Shown here piece after piece: positions 53,611 through 53,922 of a stretch of DNA of 53,922 nucleotides. A program made the position numbers and the translations under genes. The notes under the pieces were generated by a model. It saw only the letters and a program-made list of their open reading frames with translations, was not told the origin of the DNA and did not search any database. The stretch comes from Myxococcales bacterium (GTDB lineage: Bacteria; Myxococcota_A; Polyangia; Haliangiales; Haliangiaceae): the NCBI GenBank assembly GCA_024222395.1, contig JAAEPE010000586.1:1-53922 (forward strand). Reading direction: 5' to 3'. Numbering within the stretch: position 1 is the stretch's first letter; every line of letters begins with the position of its first letter.

Positions 53611-53922
53611 GCTTGCTCGACACCGATGAAATGCCGGTGTTGCGTGCCTTTGGTGGACTCTGAAAGTTGAGCGCTCTGCAATGATCGGGTTTTCAAGATC
53701 CCGATTGTCTCAATAAAAACAGCACTTTCAAGGTTTCTCGTTTTTTGTGTCTGATTCCTGCTGCTCGGGGTACTAGTGGACCTGCGATGGAGAATCTTTC
53801 TTGCGACGGAATATGCTGAACATGAGGTATCTCCACGTAACGACGCGCCTTTGTAACACCACCTACGCCCAATGAGCCAGCAACTTCCTAGAGACTGAGA
53901 ACGAGTGCCATCGGTACAGGTA
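53611..53922. other. Region without a recognisable gene at the right edge
   Basis: About 310 bases, more AT-rich than the rest. A short hairpin (ATCGGG/CCCGAT near 53683-53705) is followed by a T-rich stretch, which could be a terminator. Nothing else is supported; a gene may begin beyond the edge. Confidence 0.4.

Noticed and set aside
53242..53670. Plus-strand frame of 142 aa opposite the small membrane protein
   Set aside because: It is rich in Arg and Cys without a ribosome site; the minus-strand frame has a cleaner anchor and composition. Uncertainty is stated in that entry.

Overview
The window looks like a chromosomal segment of a Myxococcota-type (former Deltaproteobacteria) bacterium. 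The reasons are many lipoproteins with short Asp/Ala/Gly-rich linkers after the lipobox, a DUF2330 protein ending in a MYXO-CTERM-like tail (Cys-Ser-Val, a hydrophobic stretch, then RRRR), an ECF sigma factor with an NrsF-type membrane anti-sigma factor, an Lgt-family variant, a RegB/RegA pair and a full chemosensory system. GC content looks moderately high. The order within the phylum cannot be fixed from this sequence.

Layout. 0-0.75 kb: an internally deleted ISAs1 transposase remnant and a 52-residue Lys/Arg-rich protein. 0.9-7.5 kb: a DASS transporter, ECF sigma/anti-sigma, a frameshifted vWA lipoprotein, an exported truncated haemoglobin and unknown genes. 7.6-14.8 kb: two divergent chemosensory operons, cheY-cheX-cheB on the minus strand and cheA-cheW-cheY-cheX-mcp on the plus strand; cheR lies apart at 29.5 kb beside a hybrid kinase with a degenerate receiver. 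14.9-18.9 kb: an ILVBL-like ThDP enzyme followed by a decayed homoserine dehydrogenase and a frameshifted Cys/Met-type PLP enzyme. 18.9-19.9 kb: two divergent genes whose reading frames make sense only if in-frame TGA is read as selenocysteine. One is a thioredoxin-like lipoprotein with a UxxC motif; the other is an exported MerP-like heavy-metal-associated (HMA) protein with two UGA codons where the metal-binding cysteines belong. 19.9-22.3 kb: RegA/RegB redox two-component genes and a BlaI/MecI repressor. 22.5-29.4 kb: a 3D-domain lipoprotein, a TonB-dependent receptor, a DUF2330 protein and an HtrA-like protease. 32-39 kb: DUF445, an Lgt variant, a ClC channel, a tandem DsbA-like protein and a PP2C phosphatase fused to a cyclic-nucleotide-binding domain. 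39.5-41.6 kb: minCDE. 41.8-48.5 kb: a DUF255 lipoprotein, two lipoproteins and a broken M28 peptidase. 48.5-53.9 kb: tRNA-Leu(CAA), a DUF429 protein, HNH nuclease, UPF0158 protein, trypsin-like protease and repeat elements.

The main observation is the divergent selenoprotein pair at 18885-19879. The most plausible joint role is periplasmic metal binding by the HMA protein, with redox maintenance by the thioredoxin-like partner. That role is inferred; the in-frame TGAs, the preserved domains on both sides and the downstream hairpins are directly visible. The second notable item is a 162-bp inverted-terminal-repeat element present twice, in opposite orientations 45 kb apart. Both copies have the same end fused to the TAG stop codon of the upstream gene. 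A third is a 172-bp palindromic cassette with three identical 22-bp units at 51.4-51.6 kb.

Several genes carry single-base frame changes at or near homopolymers: the vWA lipoprotein, hom, the PLP enzyme and the M28 peptidase. The larger losses (missing hom 5' part, M28 internal deletion) indicate real decay. The isolated one-base changes could be decay or sequence error.
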